Part shown: one piece after another, positions 45,095 to 52,904 of the stretch | How the letters are laid out: every line of letters starts with the position of its first letter | Position numbering within the stretch: the stretch's first letter is position 1 | Assembly (NCBI GenBank): GCA_913031035.1 | Contig: CAJWGN010000008.1 | Coordinates: forward strand, 1 to 53,707 | Source: an uncultured Gammaproteobacteria bacterium | GTDB lineage: Bacteria; Pseudomonadota; Gammaproteobacteria; Pseudomonadales; Pseudohongiellaceae | Length of the DNA stretch: 53,707 bases | Direction: 5' to 3' | Translations under genes and position numbers: made by a program | The notes under the pieces: model-generated | What the model was told of the DNA's origin: nothing | Database searches by the model: none | Seen by the model: only the letters and a program-made list of their open reading frames with translations

Positions 45095-45229
45095 GCAGTC
45101 CACTTGAGGTCTATGTCTAACTATCCGCAGACCCGCGATCATGCAGGGCTTATACTCGCAGTTACCACACCATCGATGTAAGTTGATCGGTTTTGGCTTA
45201 GTAAAAAAAAGCCATGAGTTAACGCCGTT

Positions 45230-46287
45230 CGCTGTCACCAACCAAACTCAAATACAGCTCAGTTTTACTTATATAACCATACCCTCTATGACTCCCTGTA
45301 TTCTTAAATTCGCTGACCGAGAAATCGCTCAAAGCAACGTCGATCTTATCCTGACCTATGACCTAAAGGACGACGAACTGGAGGCCAATAATCAGCTTGG
45401 CTTGAGTGAGCTCAAATTAGGCAACCGGTTCAACCATCCAGACACGATGGATCTACCGCTGGATCTAGCACTTGCCCTACTCAGGGATGGAACGTGTATT
45501 ATCGACCTAGAAATTCCTATTACAGGCGACCTCAGCGCTCCAGAATTTAATTTTAGCCCAGCTGTCTGCAGAGCATTTAGTAATGTATCAACTACTATCG
45601 TAGCGGCGCCATTTCGATTGCTTAGCAATCTTGTTGGCTCTAGAAAGCATTCGTTTTCTCCTAGGCCGAGCTGATTTTGCTGCACCGGAGCGGGAAGTAC
45701 TGGTGAAGCTTGGCGACGCGCTTCAGGGGTGGCCAGCGCTATGCTAGAAATACCAACAGTTTCAGCGGCCCAAGACTCGCTCACGCTCAAGACTGCCTCA
45801 GTCAGTCAAAAGGTTGACGACGCCTTAGCACTGACTCAAGACTCTGAGGAACTGCTAATGACTCGGCGCAGAAATATTCTAGAGAAACTTTACCTCGTCT
45901 TCACACAGCCTATACTTTAAACTCAAATCCAGCTGCTGCATACGGCATCGGCCGAATAGCCTGAGGTTGCATCTGATCTGGCCTTAGTTTGCCCATTTTT
46001 AGCTAACCCATTCTTAGACATCTTGGTTTACAACAGCCACGTGCGACGACGCCTTATAGATCAAAAAAAAATGCGGCCACCGCATTGACGCGGCTGGCGG
46101 TTGCAAAATCCAAAGCTGTGGCTGAATTTTTTCTAAGCGATGAAGCCATAGCTCCCAGCACATTGGAATTGCTAAACTCATGACCAGTGACTTGAATGAA
46201 ACCGATTGGCTAAACATGGTATTCGAAATTTCTAGCAATAACCAAGACATAGCAAGCATGATTATAACCCTACATTCCACCAAATAA
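45230..46287 (+). pseudogene. DUF748 (AsmA-like) protein, decayed C-terminal remnant
   Basis: Fragment of a large DUF748 protein (normally over 900 residues). Recognisable in order: TYITIPSMTPCILKFADREI, NVDLILTYDLKDDELEANNQ, GLSELKLGNRF, LPLDLALALLRDG, IDLEIPITGDLSAPEFNF and FRLLSNLVGS; then after a stop VLVKLGDALQGWP, LEIPTVSAA, and finally LTRLAVAKSKAVAEFF with SDEAIAPSTLELL, and TDWLNMVFEISSN close to the final stop at 46285-46287. Several shifts and stops lie between. The first two-thirds of the gene are missing. These proteins are thought to bridge the periplasm. Confidence 0.85.
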
Positions 46288-46373
46288 TTTGGATTAAAAA
46301 TTTAGCCCATTAGCTTAAGTAAATTCGGCAAGAATATTCACCAACCGTTAGCCATTTTTGAAAAGATAAGCAC

Positions 46374-47621
46374 ATGAAAATAGATTCTTTATTTAGACCT
46401 CTGACTCTTCCCAATGGTGCAGTGCTACCGAACAGGTTATGCAAAGCAGCGATGGAAGAAAATCTTTCAATCGAGGGTCAGCTACCAGGACAAAAACTGT
46501 TCACTCTTTATCAGCGCTGGGCAGAGGGTGGCGTTGGCTTGCAGATATCCGGCAACGTCATGATCGCGCCGGACGCAATGACCGGCCCTGGAGGCGTAGT
46601 TCTTCAAGATGACAGCCATTTGGATTTGTTTAAGACCTGGGCAAAAGCCGGTCGAGCTGGCGGCGCCCATTTTTGGATGCAAATTAACCATCCCGGCCGG
46701 CAGGTTTATGCGGCTATGGGTGAACAAGCGGTTGGCCCATCGGATATCGCCGTAAATATCCCAGGGTTCGATAAGCTGCTTGCAAAGCCTCGGGCACTGC
46801 AAAGCTCGGAAGTTGAAACACTTATCCAGCGGTTCGCACATACGGCCCAATTGGCGGAGCGGGCGGGTTTCAGCGGCGTTCAAATTCACGCCGCCCACGG
46901 TTATTTAATTAGTCAGTTTTTGTCGCCGCTGGTCAATAACAGAACGGATCGGTGGGGAGGCTCGCTAGAGAACCGTGCACGTTTTTTATTGGACACATTG
47001 AAAGCTGTAAAAGCTGCGGTATCGCCGAGTTTTTGCTTGTCCGTAAAACTGAACTCAGCTGATTTTCAGAAAGGTGGCTTCCAACTGGACGACGCGAAAT
47101 GGGTAGCGATTGAGCTTGAAAAAATTGGCTTAGATCTTTTAGAAATGTCGGGAGGAAATTACGAAAGCCCTGCCATGACTGGCACAACCGACCACACAAA
47201 AGCCTCAAAGCGCGAAGCGTATTTTATCAAATTCGCCCGCGAGATAGCCTCCGTCGTATCAATCCCTATCATGGTGACAGGGGGAATTTTAAGCCCTGAA
47301 GTGGCCAGAGGTGCACTGACTGAAGATGAACAAGGTTTCGGCGTAAAGGTTTTGGGGCTTGGCCGCGGGTTGGCATTTAATCCGGATTTGCCCAACTTAT
47401 GGAAGGCAGGACAATCTTCTTCCGTTAATCTGCCAGAAATTAATTGGTCTTCAAAGACCCTGGCCAGTTTAGGGCTTATGTCGGTATCTAAAACCCAATT
47501 AAAAAGATTGGCTTCGGGTAAGCCGCCAAAATTAAAGTTATCACCAGCGCTGGCCACGCTCAGTGACCAGCTAAAAAATCGCCTACAAACCCGCCGCTAT
47601 AGAAAATGGCGCGAGGCTTAA
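46374..47621 (+). CDS. NADH:flavin oxidoreductase (Old Yellow Enzyme family)
   Basis: A 415-residue FMN-dependent ene-reductase-like enzyme with a TIM-barrel. Family marks: LFRPLTLPNGAVLPNRLCKAAM, HFWMQINHPGRQVY, RAGFSGVQIHAAHGYLISQFLSP with NNRTDRWGGSLENRARFLLD, and IPIMVTGGI. It lacks the 4Fe-4S and second Rossmann domain of 2,4-dienoyl-CoA reductase, so it is the single-domain type, with a longer C-terminus after residue 370. Substrate is unknown. ATG start. Convergent with fpr. Confidence 0.95.
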   Translation: MKIDSLFRPLTLPNGAVLPNRLCKAAMEENLSIEGQLPGQKLFTLYQRWAEGGVGLQISGNVMIAPDAMTGPGGVVLQDDSHLDLFKTWAKAGRAGGAHFWMQINHPGRQVYAAMGEQAVGPSDIAVNIPGFDKLLAKPRALQSSEVETLIQRFAHTAQLAERAGFSGVQIHAAHGYLISQFLSPLVNNRTDRWGGSLENRARFLLDTLKAVKAAVSPSFCLSVKLNSADFQKGGFQLDDAKWVAIELEKIGLDLLEMSGGNYESPAMTGTTDHTKASKREAYFIKFAREIASVVSIPIMVTGGILSPEVARGALTEDEQGFGVKVLGLGRGLAFNPDLPNLWKAGQSSSVNLPEINWSSKTLASLGLMSVSKTQLKRLASGKPPKLKLSPALATLSDQLKNRLQTRRYRKWREA

Positions 47622-47648
47622 AAGCGCGCTCTCTTCTTCCTTGAGCTT

Positions 47649-48419
47649 TTACTCTACGAAAGCCCGCTCAATCACATAGTGGGCCTTAATTCCCTGGCGA
47701 GATTCTTTAAAACCCCAGCCATCGATAATATCGCAGGTATCTTTTAACATACTGGGACTGCCACAGATCATGAAACGGTCTTGCTCTGGGTCTGGCGTAG
47801 GCAGGCCGATGTCTTCAAACAGCTTGCCTGACGTCATAAGGTCGGTCAATCGTCCCTGATTGCGAAAATCTTCGCGAGTCACAGTTGGATAGTAGAGCAG
47901 CTGTTTAGTCACTTCCTCTCCAAAGAATTCATTTTTCGGCAGCGAGTTTTCGATCAAGTCTTGATAGGCCAATTCGGAAACGTAACGCACACCGTGGGTG
48001 CAGATCACGTTATCGTAACGCTCATAAACCTCAGGATCTTGGATGATACTGATAAACGGTGCCAAACCTGTGCCTGTAGCAATAAGGTACAAATTGCGAC
48101 CCGGCAGTAAATGATCAACAACCAAGGTGCCGGTAGGTTTACTGGAGACAAAAAGTTCATCTCCGATCTTAATGTTCTGCAATATTGACGTCAGTGGGCC
48201 GTCCTGAACCTTGATACTGAAAAATTCCAACTCCTCTTCGTAGTTCGGACTCGCAATACTGTAGGCCCGCATTAGCGGCTTGCCATCTACTTCTAACCCA
48301 ATCATCACGAAATGACCATTTTCAAAGCGCAGCGACTGATCTCGGGTGGTTTTGAAACTAAACAGCGAGTCATTCCAGTGATGCACCTGAGTGACGCTTT
48401 GAGTGGACATCTTAGCCAC
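47649..48419 (-). CDS. fpr: Ferredoxin/flavodoxin-NADP reductase Fpr
   Basis: A 256-residue FAD enzyme exchanging electrons between NADPH and ferredoxin or flavodoxin. It has the FAD motif RAYSIASPNYEEELEFFSIKV, LIATGTGLAPFISI and ICGSPSMLKDTCDII for NADP binding, and the C-terminal YVIERAFVE common in Pseudomonas-type bacterial reductases. Divergent from the LysR regulator with 136 bp between. This is the fpr/finR layout of Pseudomonas putida, where FinR controls fprA under oxidative stress (established knowledge). ATG start. Confidence 0.96.
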   Translation of the reverse strand: MAKMSTQSVTQVHHWNDSLFSFKTTRDQSLRFENGHFVMIGLEVDGKPLMRAYSIASPNYEEELEFFSIKVQDGPLTSILQNIKIGDELFVSSKPTGTLVVDHLLPGRNLYLIATGTGLAPFISIIQDPEVYERYDNVICTHGVRYVSELAYQDLIENSLPKNEFFGEEVTKQLLYYPTVTREDFRNQGRLTDLMTSGKLFEDIGLPTPDPEQDRFMICGSPSMLKDTCDIIDGWGFKESRQGIKAHYVIERAFVE

Positions 48420-48555
48420 GGTTTACTCCTCGAATTAATTTGGCGACAACTATACGCGCTATAGCTATTATCTGTAAAATTGATATTATTTATATCCTTT
48501 ATCTATTTTATAAATATAGGCTTGCGGACAGAAGAACAATGCAAACAGCCAAGCA
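48420..48555. promoter_or_regulatory. Divergent fpr-finR promoter region
   Basis: 136 bp between divergent starts, A/T-rich (48470-48530), expected to hold both promoters and a LysR-type binding site. I could not pick a reliable palindrome by eye. Confidence 0.5.
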
Positions 48556-49434
48556 ATGAAATTTACTCTAAAACAAATGCAAGTATTCTTAGCCGTCGCA
48601 GCTCATGAAAATGTAAGCCATGCTGCGCATGAGCTGGCGATGTCCCAGTCAGCCGCTAGCACGGCTCTGATGGAGCTGGAGCACCGCTTTAAGGTCAGTT
48701 TGTTCGACCGCATCGGTAAACGCGTGCAGCTCAATGGGCATGGCCAGCTGATTCGTCCAAAAGTCGCCGCACTGATCTCTAGAGCCGTAGAGCTGGAAAA
48801 CACCCTCTCACTGGATGTTGAAGTTGGAGATTTAAAGGTTGGTGCCACGCTGACCATCGGCAACTATCTCGCCATTGGGATCATGGCCAGATTTATGCAA
48901 GAGCACGTAGATGCGAAAATAGAGCTTACTGTAGAGAACACGGCGGCAATTGTTCAAAAAGTTAAGAAATTTGAACTGGATATAGGATTAATAGAGGGCG
49001 AACCACAAGACCCTGACTTAGACGTCTCGTACTGGCGCGAGGACGAGCTAGCCCTTTTCTGCGCTCCCAATCACCCTTATGCAGGCAAAAGTGAGCTGAG
49101 CGAACAGGATTTATTGGATGCCCAGTGGATTGTCCGTGAGCAGGGCTCTGGCACCCGCCAGGCATTTGACAGAGCAATGACAGGCATTCTCTCCAATCTG
49201 GACCTACGCTTGGAGTTACAGCATACAGAGGGGATTAAACGATCAGTCGAAGCTGGCCTAGGAATAGGTTGCCTCTCAAAGATAACATTAGTTGATGCCT
49301 TCAAACGCGGCAGCTTGGTGCCACTAAATGCACCTCGGCGCAACTGGACACGGAAGTTTTACTTTATACTGCACAAGCAAAAATTTCTTAGCAATGGCGT
49401 CCGGAGCTGGATAACGTACTGCAGAGAGACGTGA
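48556..49434 (+). CDS. finR: LysR-family regulator (FinR-like)
   Basis: A 292-residue LysR-type regulator with an N-terminal winged helix (MQVFLAVAAHENVSHAAHELAMSQSAASTALMELE, 8-42) and a C-terminal ligand-binding domain (from about 90). Location divergent from fpr matches FinR of Pseudomonas, which activates fprA in response to superoxide and sulfite-type signals. The assignment rests on synteny and family; the name is provisional. ATG start. A 16-mer repeat separates it from the next gene. Confidence 0.88.
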   Translation: MKFTLKQMQVFLAVAAHENVSHAAHELAMSQSAASTALMELEHRFKVSLFDRIGKRVQLNGHGQLIRPKVAALISRAVELENTLSLDVEVGDLKVGATLTIGNYLAIGIMARFMQEHVDAKIELTVENTAAIVQKVKKFELDIGLIEGEPQDPDLDVSYWREDELALFCAPNHPYAGKSELSEQDLLDAQWIVREQGSGTRQAFDRAMTGILSNLDLRLELQHTEGIKRSVEAGLGIGCLSKITLVDAFKRGSLVPLNAPRRNWTRKFYFILHKQKFLSNGVRSWITYCRET

Positions 49435-49460
49435 GTTAGTTACTCGTGGTCGCTTTAGAC

Positions 49461-49500
49461 CTTAACCTTTTTAGAATTTAACCTTTTTAGGATTTAACCC
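49461..49500. repeat. Tandem 16-mer TTTAACCTTTTTAGRA
   Basis: Two 16-bp copies (the first differs at one end) and a partial third copy (TTTAACCC) directly before the MMPL/RND gene start at 49507. Because it occupies the ribosome-site region, its copy number could affect expression. Confidence 0.8.
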
Positions 49501-49506
49501 AATTCA

Positions 49507-51819
49507 ATGAGCTCGACTCTAAGTAAGACCCTTTCAGACGTCACAGTCCGCTACCGCAGCTTACTCACCGTATTCGCTGTCCTGCTGACGCTGCTCCTCG
49601 CAAACGGTGTATTTAACCTGAGCTTTAACACATCATTCACCGCCCTGCTTAGCACCAGTGACCCCTATCTTGAGGAGTTTAACGAACTAGACGATAAGTT
49701 CCCTAACCAACTTACCGTAACCTACGTTTTCTTGGCAGATGCTGATACTACTGTTTTTAGCCGCCCTATTCTAAATGCTATTGCGTCACTAAAAACCTCC
49801 TATGAAGATATCCCGATGGCTCAGCGGGTGACCACATTGGTAGATTTTTATTCCCCAGAGACTCAGCGTCGTTTGTTTACAAAATCGCTAGATCAATACA
49901 GTGACGATGAATTGGCCGCTCTCGCTGAGATAGCAATGAAGGACCGGCTGCTAACAAACAACCTTTTATCAAGAGATGCCTCGGTTAGTTTTGCACCTGT
50001 TGTGTTAGATGCAAGCCAAGCGACATCTCAGCAGAGAATGGAGATTGCAAATGCTGCTCTCACCCTGCGCGATCAACTGCGCAGTGACAACCCAGATCTC
50101 ACAATATTGGTTAACAGCGAAGTGTTGCTAGAGCAGTCTAGTCAGCAGGCAATGGTCGATGACCTAACGACACTGATGCCCCTCGTCATCCTAATTTGCG
50201 TTCTCACTATTTGTTATTGCTTTCGGTCAGTTATTCTGGGGTTCTGCATTCTTACGCATACACTTTTTACACTGATTTGCACCATCGGCCTGGTGGGTTT
50301 GTTAGGCTATGCATTCAATAGTATTTCAATCATAGCCCCCCTTGTTGTAGTGATTATCGCGGTAGCAAACTCAGTCCATATCATTTCAATTTACCAGCAA
50401 GCTCTGAGTCAGGATGAAGATAAAGATAAAGAAAAGGCTATGGAGATTAGTCTTAATCATAACTTCAAGCCAGTGAGTCTTGCCGCACTAACCACCGCAA
50501 TCGGCTTTTCGTCATTAAACATGTGCTCCTCACCGGCTATTCAAGACTTTGGTCAGATCGTTGCTATCGGAATTGTGTTTGCCTACCTGCTTACCTTTCT
50601 GTTGGTACCGGCCCTGTTGGTTCAGTTCACCAATGCTGAAGCTTTAGTAAAAACCGGCAAGCCTTTCCTGCAAGGCCCACTTAAGAAAATCAGCCTGTTT
50701 ACCCATACTCACGACAAAAGAATTTTTTGGTCATGCACAGGCTTGGCTGTTGTGACGCTTCTCCTGTTGCCACTCAATGAAACTGATTTTAATCGCATAG
50801 ATTTTATCGCTGGCGACACCGAGCTTCGAGATTACTACGATGTCATCAATGAGCGGATGAACCGAGGCCCATCGCTGAATTATGGTATTAAAACAGGAGG
50901 CCGAGACAGCGCAATTCAGCCGGAACTTCTGCGCAGAGTCGATAACTTTAATGAATGGCTATCCGAGCAGGCAGAGGTGGAATCTGCCACTAGCATCGTC
51001 GATGTTATTAAAACCATTAATCGTTACTTAAGACAGGGTAAGCCAGAAGAATATGTTATTCCGGACTCTGTTAATGTCGTTGGAAACCACCTAGCAGGTT
51101 ATGAACTTGTTCAAAGCGAGGACTTCCCCCTGCTAGGCTTTATCGACGAAGACTATTCGGTAATCAATTTATTCATCAATGTAGTGCCCTCTAGCAATCA
51201 AGAGCTTTTGAATTTGGATGAAAAAATAACAAACCAGTTTGCTGAAGATTTCCCAGAGCTAAGCTTGCTTCATGGCAGTTCAATACTCCTGTTCTCTCGA
51301 ATGGATGAACTGGTGACTATTGAGTTACTACAAGGTTATTCGGTAAGTCTTTTACTAATTACACTTAGCCTGATTGTTGGTCTAAGAAGTGTCTATTTTG
51401 GGATTCTAAGCGTCATACCTAACCTGTTACCCGCTACCATCGTCTTCGGTATATGGGCGGTTTTCGTAGGCCAACTCGACCCTTTTGTAATGATGCTTTT
51501 TAGCATTAGCATTGGTCTCGTAGTTGATGACACCGTGCATCTACTCAGCCATTATTTGGACCGCAGACGAGAAGGCACCGATAAAAAAGAATCCATCGAC
51601 CATGCAATACTTACAGCAGGACCGGCACTATCCATTACAACGTTAGTTTTAGCACTAGGCACAACCATTCTAATTGGTGCTAATACCATCTACTTTCAGC
51701 AAGCGGCAAAGCTTCTGGTGCCGATTGTGGTTTTAGCTTTGGTACTCGATCTTCTTTATTTGCCAACTATCCTGAAGCGTTTTGACAATAAGAAGATGGT
51801 GAAAGTGACACAGAGCTAG
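49507..51819 (+). CDS. MMPL/RND-superfamily exporter
   Basis: A 770-residue exporter of the RND superfamily, related to the one at 33-36 kb but shorter. Membrane segments occur near 20-38, 222-350 (in several), 400-420, 620-640 and 640-760. Conserved blocks are VRYRSLLTVFAVLLTLLLANGVF, SIIAPLVVVIIAVANSVHII, SLAALTTAIGFSSL and, in the second half, DPFVMMLFSISIGLVVDDTVHLLSHYLDRRREG. Cargo unknown. ATG start; I see no clear ribosome site, and the tandem 16-mer precedes it. Confidence 0.93.
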   Translation: MSSTLSKTLSDVTVRYRSLLTVFAVLLTLLLANGVFNLSFNTSFTALLSTSDPYLEEFNELDDKFPNQLTVTYVFLADADTTVFSRPILNAIASLKTSYEDIPMAQRVTTLVDFYSPETQRRLFTKSLDQYSDDELAALAEIAMKDRLLTNNLLSRDASVSFAPVVLDASQATSQQRMEIANAALTLRDQLRSDNPDLTILVNSEVLLEQSSQQAMVDDLTTLMPLVILICVLTICYCFRSVILGFCILTHTLFTLICTIGLVGLLGYAFNSISIIAPLVVVIIAVANSVHIISIYQQALSQDEDKDKEKAMEISLNHNFKPVSLAALTTAIGFSSLNMCSSPAIQDFGQIVAIGIVFAYLLTFLLVPALLVQFTNAEALVKTGKPFLQGPLKKISLFTHTHDKRIFWSCTGLAVVTLLLLPLNETDFNRIDFIAGDTELRDYYDVINERMNRGPSLNYGIKTGGRDSAIQPELLRRVDNFNEWLSEQAEVESATSIVDVIKTINRYLRQGKPEEYVIPDSVNVVGNHLAGYELVQSEDFPLLGFIDEDYSVINLFINVVPSSNQELLNLDEKITNQFAEDFPELSLLHGSSILLFSRMDELVTIELLQGYSVSLLLITLSLIVGLRSVYFGILSVIPNLLPATIVFGIWAVFVGQLDPFVMMLFSISIGLVVDDTVHLLSHYLDRRREGTDKKESIDHAILTAGPALSITTLVLALGTTILIGANTIYFQQAAKLLVPIVVLALVLDLLYLPTILKRFDNKKMVKVTQS

Positions 51820-51900
51820 AACCATCCCCGGTTAGCCATCTCATTAGTCGACAACTTTTGAAGCCCATCAGGGCTCTGAAGGACTTGGCTTTCAGCATCA

Positions 51901-51931
51901 AGCTACCCTCATAATACCTATGAGGGTAGCT
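51901..51931. repeat. Perfect 13-bp inverted repeat, 5-nt spacer
   Basis: AGCTACCCTCATA and TATGAGGGTAGCT are exact reverse complements around ATACC. It lies 82 bp past the MMPL/RND stop. No T-run follows on either strand, so it is not a typical terminator. It contains the first possible ATG of the following small frame. Confidence 0.9.
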
Positions 51932-52240
51932 ATTAATTCAGGAGGTGGTAGGCAGAACCTTATTGTAACTATGTTGGTGTGTTGTCTTGCAGCTTGCGAG
52001 ACCTCGCCGAAAAATCTTGCAGGTAACAGCTTCGATGCGAACTCTGCGTATTGTCGTCAACTGTGGCTAAGCGCAACCACCCTTTATCAAAATAGCGCTA
52101 ATCTTCGAACAACCAGAGCAACAACTCCAAGTGCTACGATTCAAGCGCCGGTTTCTCAGATTAAGCGAACTGACTCAAGGAATTCTTACGACAGAGATCG
52201 CGAATCACTTATTGCTGATAACTTGCGAGAAGAAAACTAA
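51920..52240 (+). CDS. Possible small lipoprotein
   Basis: A 106-codon frame, MRVAINSGGGRQNLIVTMLVCCLAACETSP at its start in pieces, with a hydrophobic segment and a lipobox-like LAAC that suggest a lipoprotein. AGGAGGT at 51940-51946 sits 25 bases before an in-frame ATG at 51971; neither start is clearly placed, because the upstream ATG lies within the inverted repeat. The C-terminal part is polar (TRATTPSATIQAP and SQIKRTDSRNSYDRDRESL). Unrecognised; it could be spurious. Confidence 0.4.
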   Translation: MRVAINSGGGRQNLIVTMLVCCLAACETSPKNLAGNSFDANSAYCRQLWLSATTLYQNSANLRTTRATTPSATIQAPVSQIKRTDSRNSYDRDRESLIADNLREEN

Positions 52241-52333
52241 CAAGCACTACTACACGCTAAATCAGACTAGAAAAATCGCAAGTGCTCGCTTATCGAGCAA
52301 CCACTGAGGTTTCATACGGCACACAGCATACCC

Positions 52334-52444
52334 TTAACCACGTTTTTTCTTGTTAATATCACCAACAACCCCGCCAGATCCAAACCCTGAAGAGCGCTCA
52401 CTGGTGAAGGTAGAGCGGCGCCTCCAACAAACAAAGAAACTCAT
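52334..52444 (-). CDS. Candidate small protein (36 residues)
   Basis: ATG at 52444 on the minus strand with GGAGG ten bases upstream, a well-placed ribosome site. It encodes a basic peptide, MSFFVCWRRRSTFTSERSSG then FGSGGVVGDINKKKRG, with Arg/Lys clusters at both ends and a Gly/Ser middle. A 12-bp palindrome CATTTTAAAATG lies just upstream (52460-52471). No family is known to me; it is predicted solely from the ribosome site and open frame. Confidence 0.35.
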   Translation of the reverse strand: MSFFVCWRRRSTFTSERSSGFGSGGVVGDINKKKRG

Positions 52445-52859
52445 TCTCACTGTGCCTCCATTTTAAAATGAGGGACGATTCTAACGTCGCAGAAATGGTC
52501 AAAGCCTGGAACGCCCCTTGGGCAGTGAGAGAACGTGGGTGGGCCTAGCCGCTTTAGATGGATGTAGGCAATATATAGAAAAGCGATAGGGGACTGATGT
52601 GAGTTAGCTGCTTAATTTATGTGTGGCCTGTGGCTACAAAAGAAAACAGCAAAAACCTTGAGGAACACAAAAATACTGTCCGAAGGCAACAAAAGGCAAA
52701 CCGCCTTTGAGCTAGCTATACTTGTCGACCTTCGGGTTCGCGCGCCCGTTAGAAGCCACTGTAAATTTCGATTAGGCAGCTTCGCAAAAGTTTGCAGCAG
52801 TGTGTTATGAAACCCAATTCGGGCTGCTCGCAAGCGTCATAATTTCCTAATGCTCAGAC

Positions 52860-52887
52860 AAAAAAAAGCCCGGCTAAGCCGAGCTTT
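52860..52887 (-). terminator. Intrinsic terminator of the copper protein gene
   Basis: On the minus strand AAAAGCTCGGCT pairs with AGCCGGGCTTTT (one G-T wobble) around one T, followed by T residues (eight in all). It lies just after the stop of the minus-strand gene that runs off the right edge. Confidence 0.93.
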
Positions 52888-52904
52888 TCCCAACAGCGAA
52901 GCTT

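Larger units (their letters stand above)
52241..52904. other. Sparse region between the small frame and the copper protein gene
   Basis: About 660 bp. The only supported items are the small ORF on the minus strand (52334-52444) and the terminator at 52860-52887. The 63- and 73-codon frames at about 52612-52833 have no features of real genes. Confidence 0.5.

Noticed and set aside
46014-46283. 89-codon minus frame with hydrophobic stretch
   Set aside because: It is the antisense shadow of the DUF748 remnant, whose plus-strand reading gives clear family segments.
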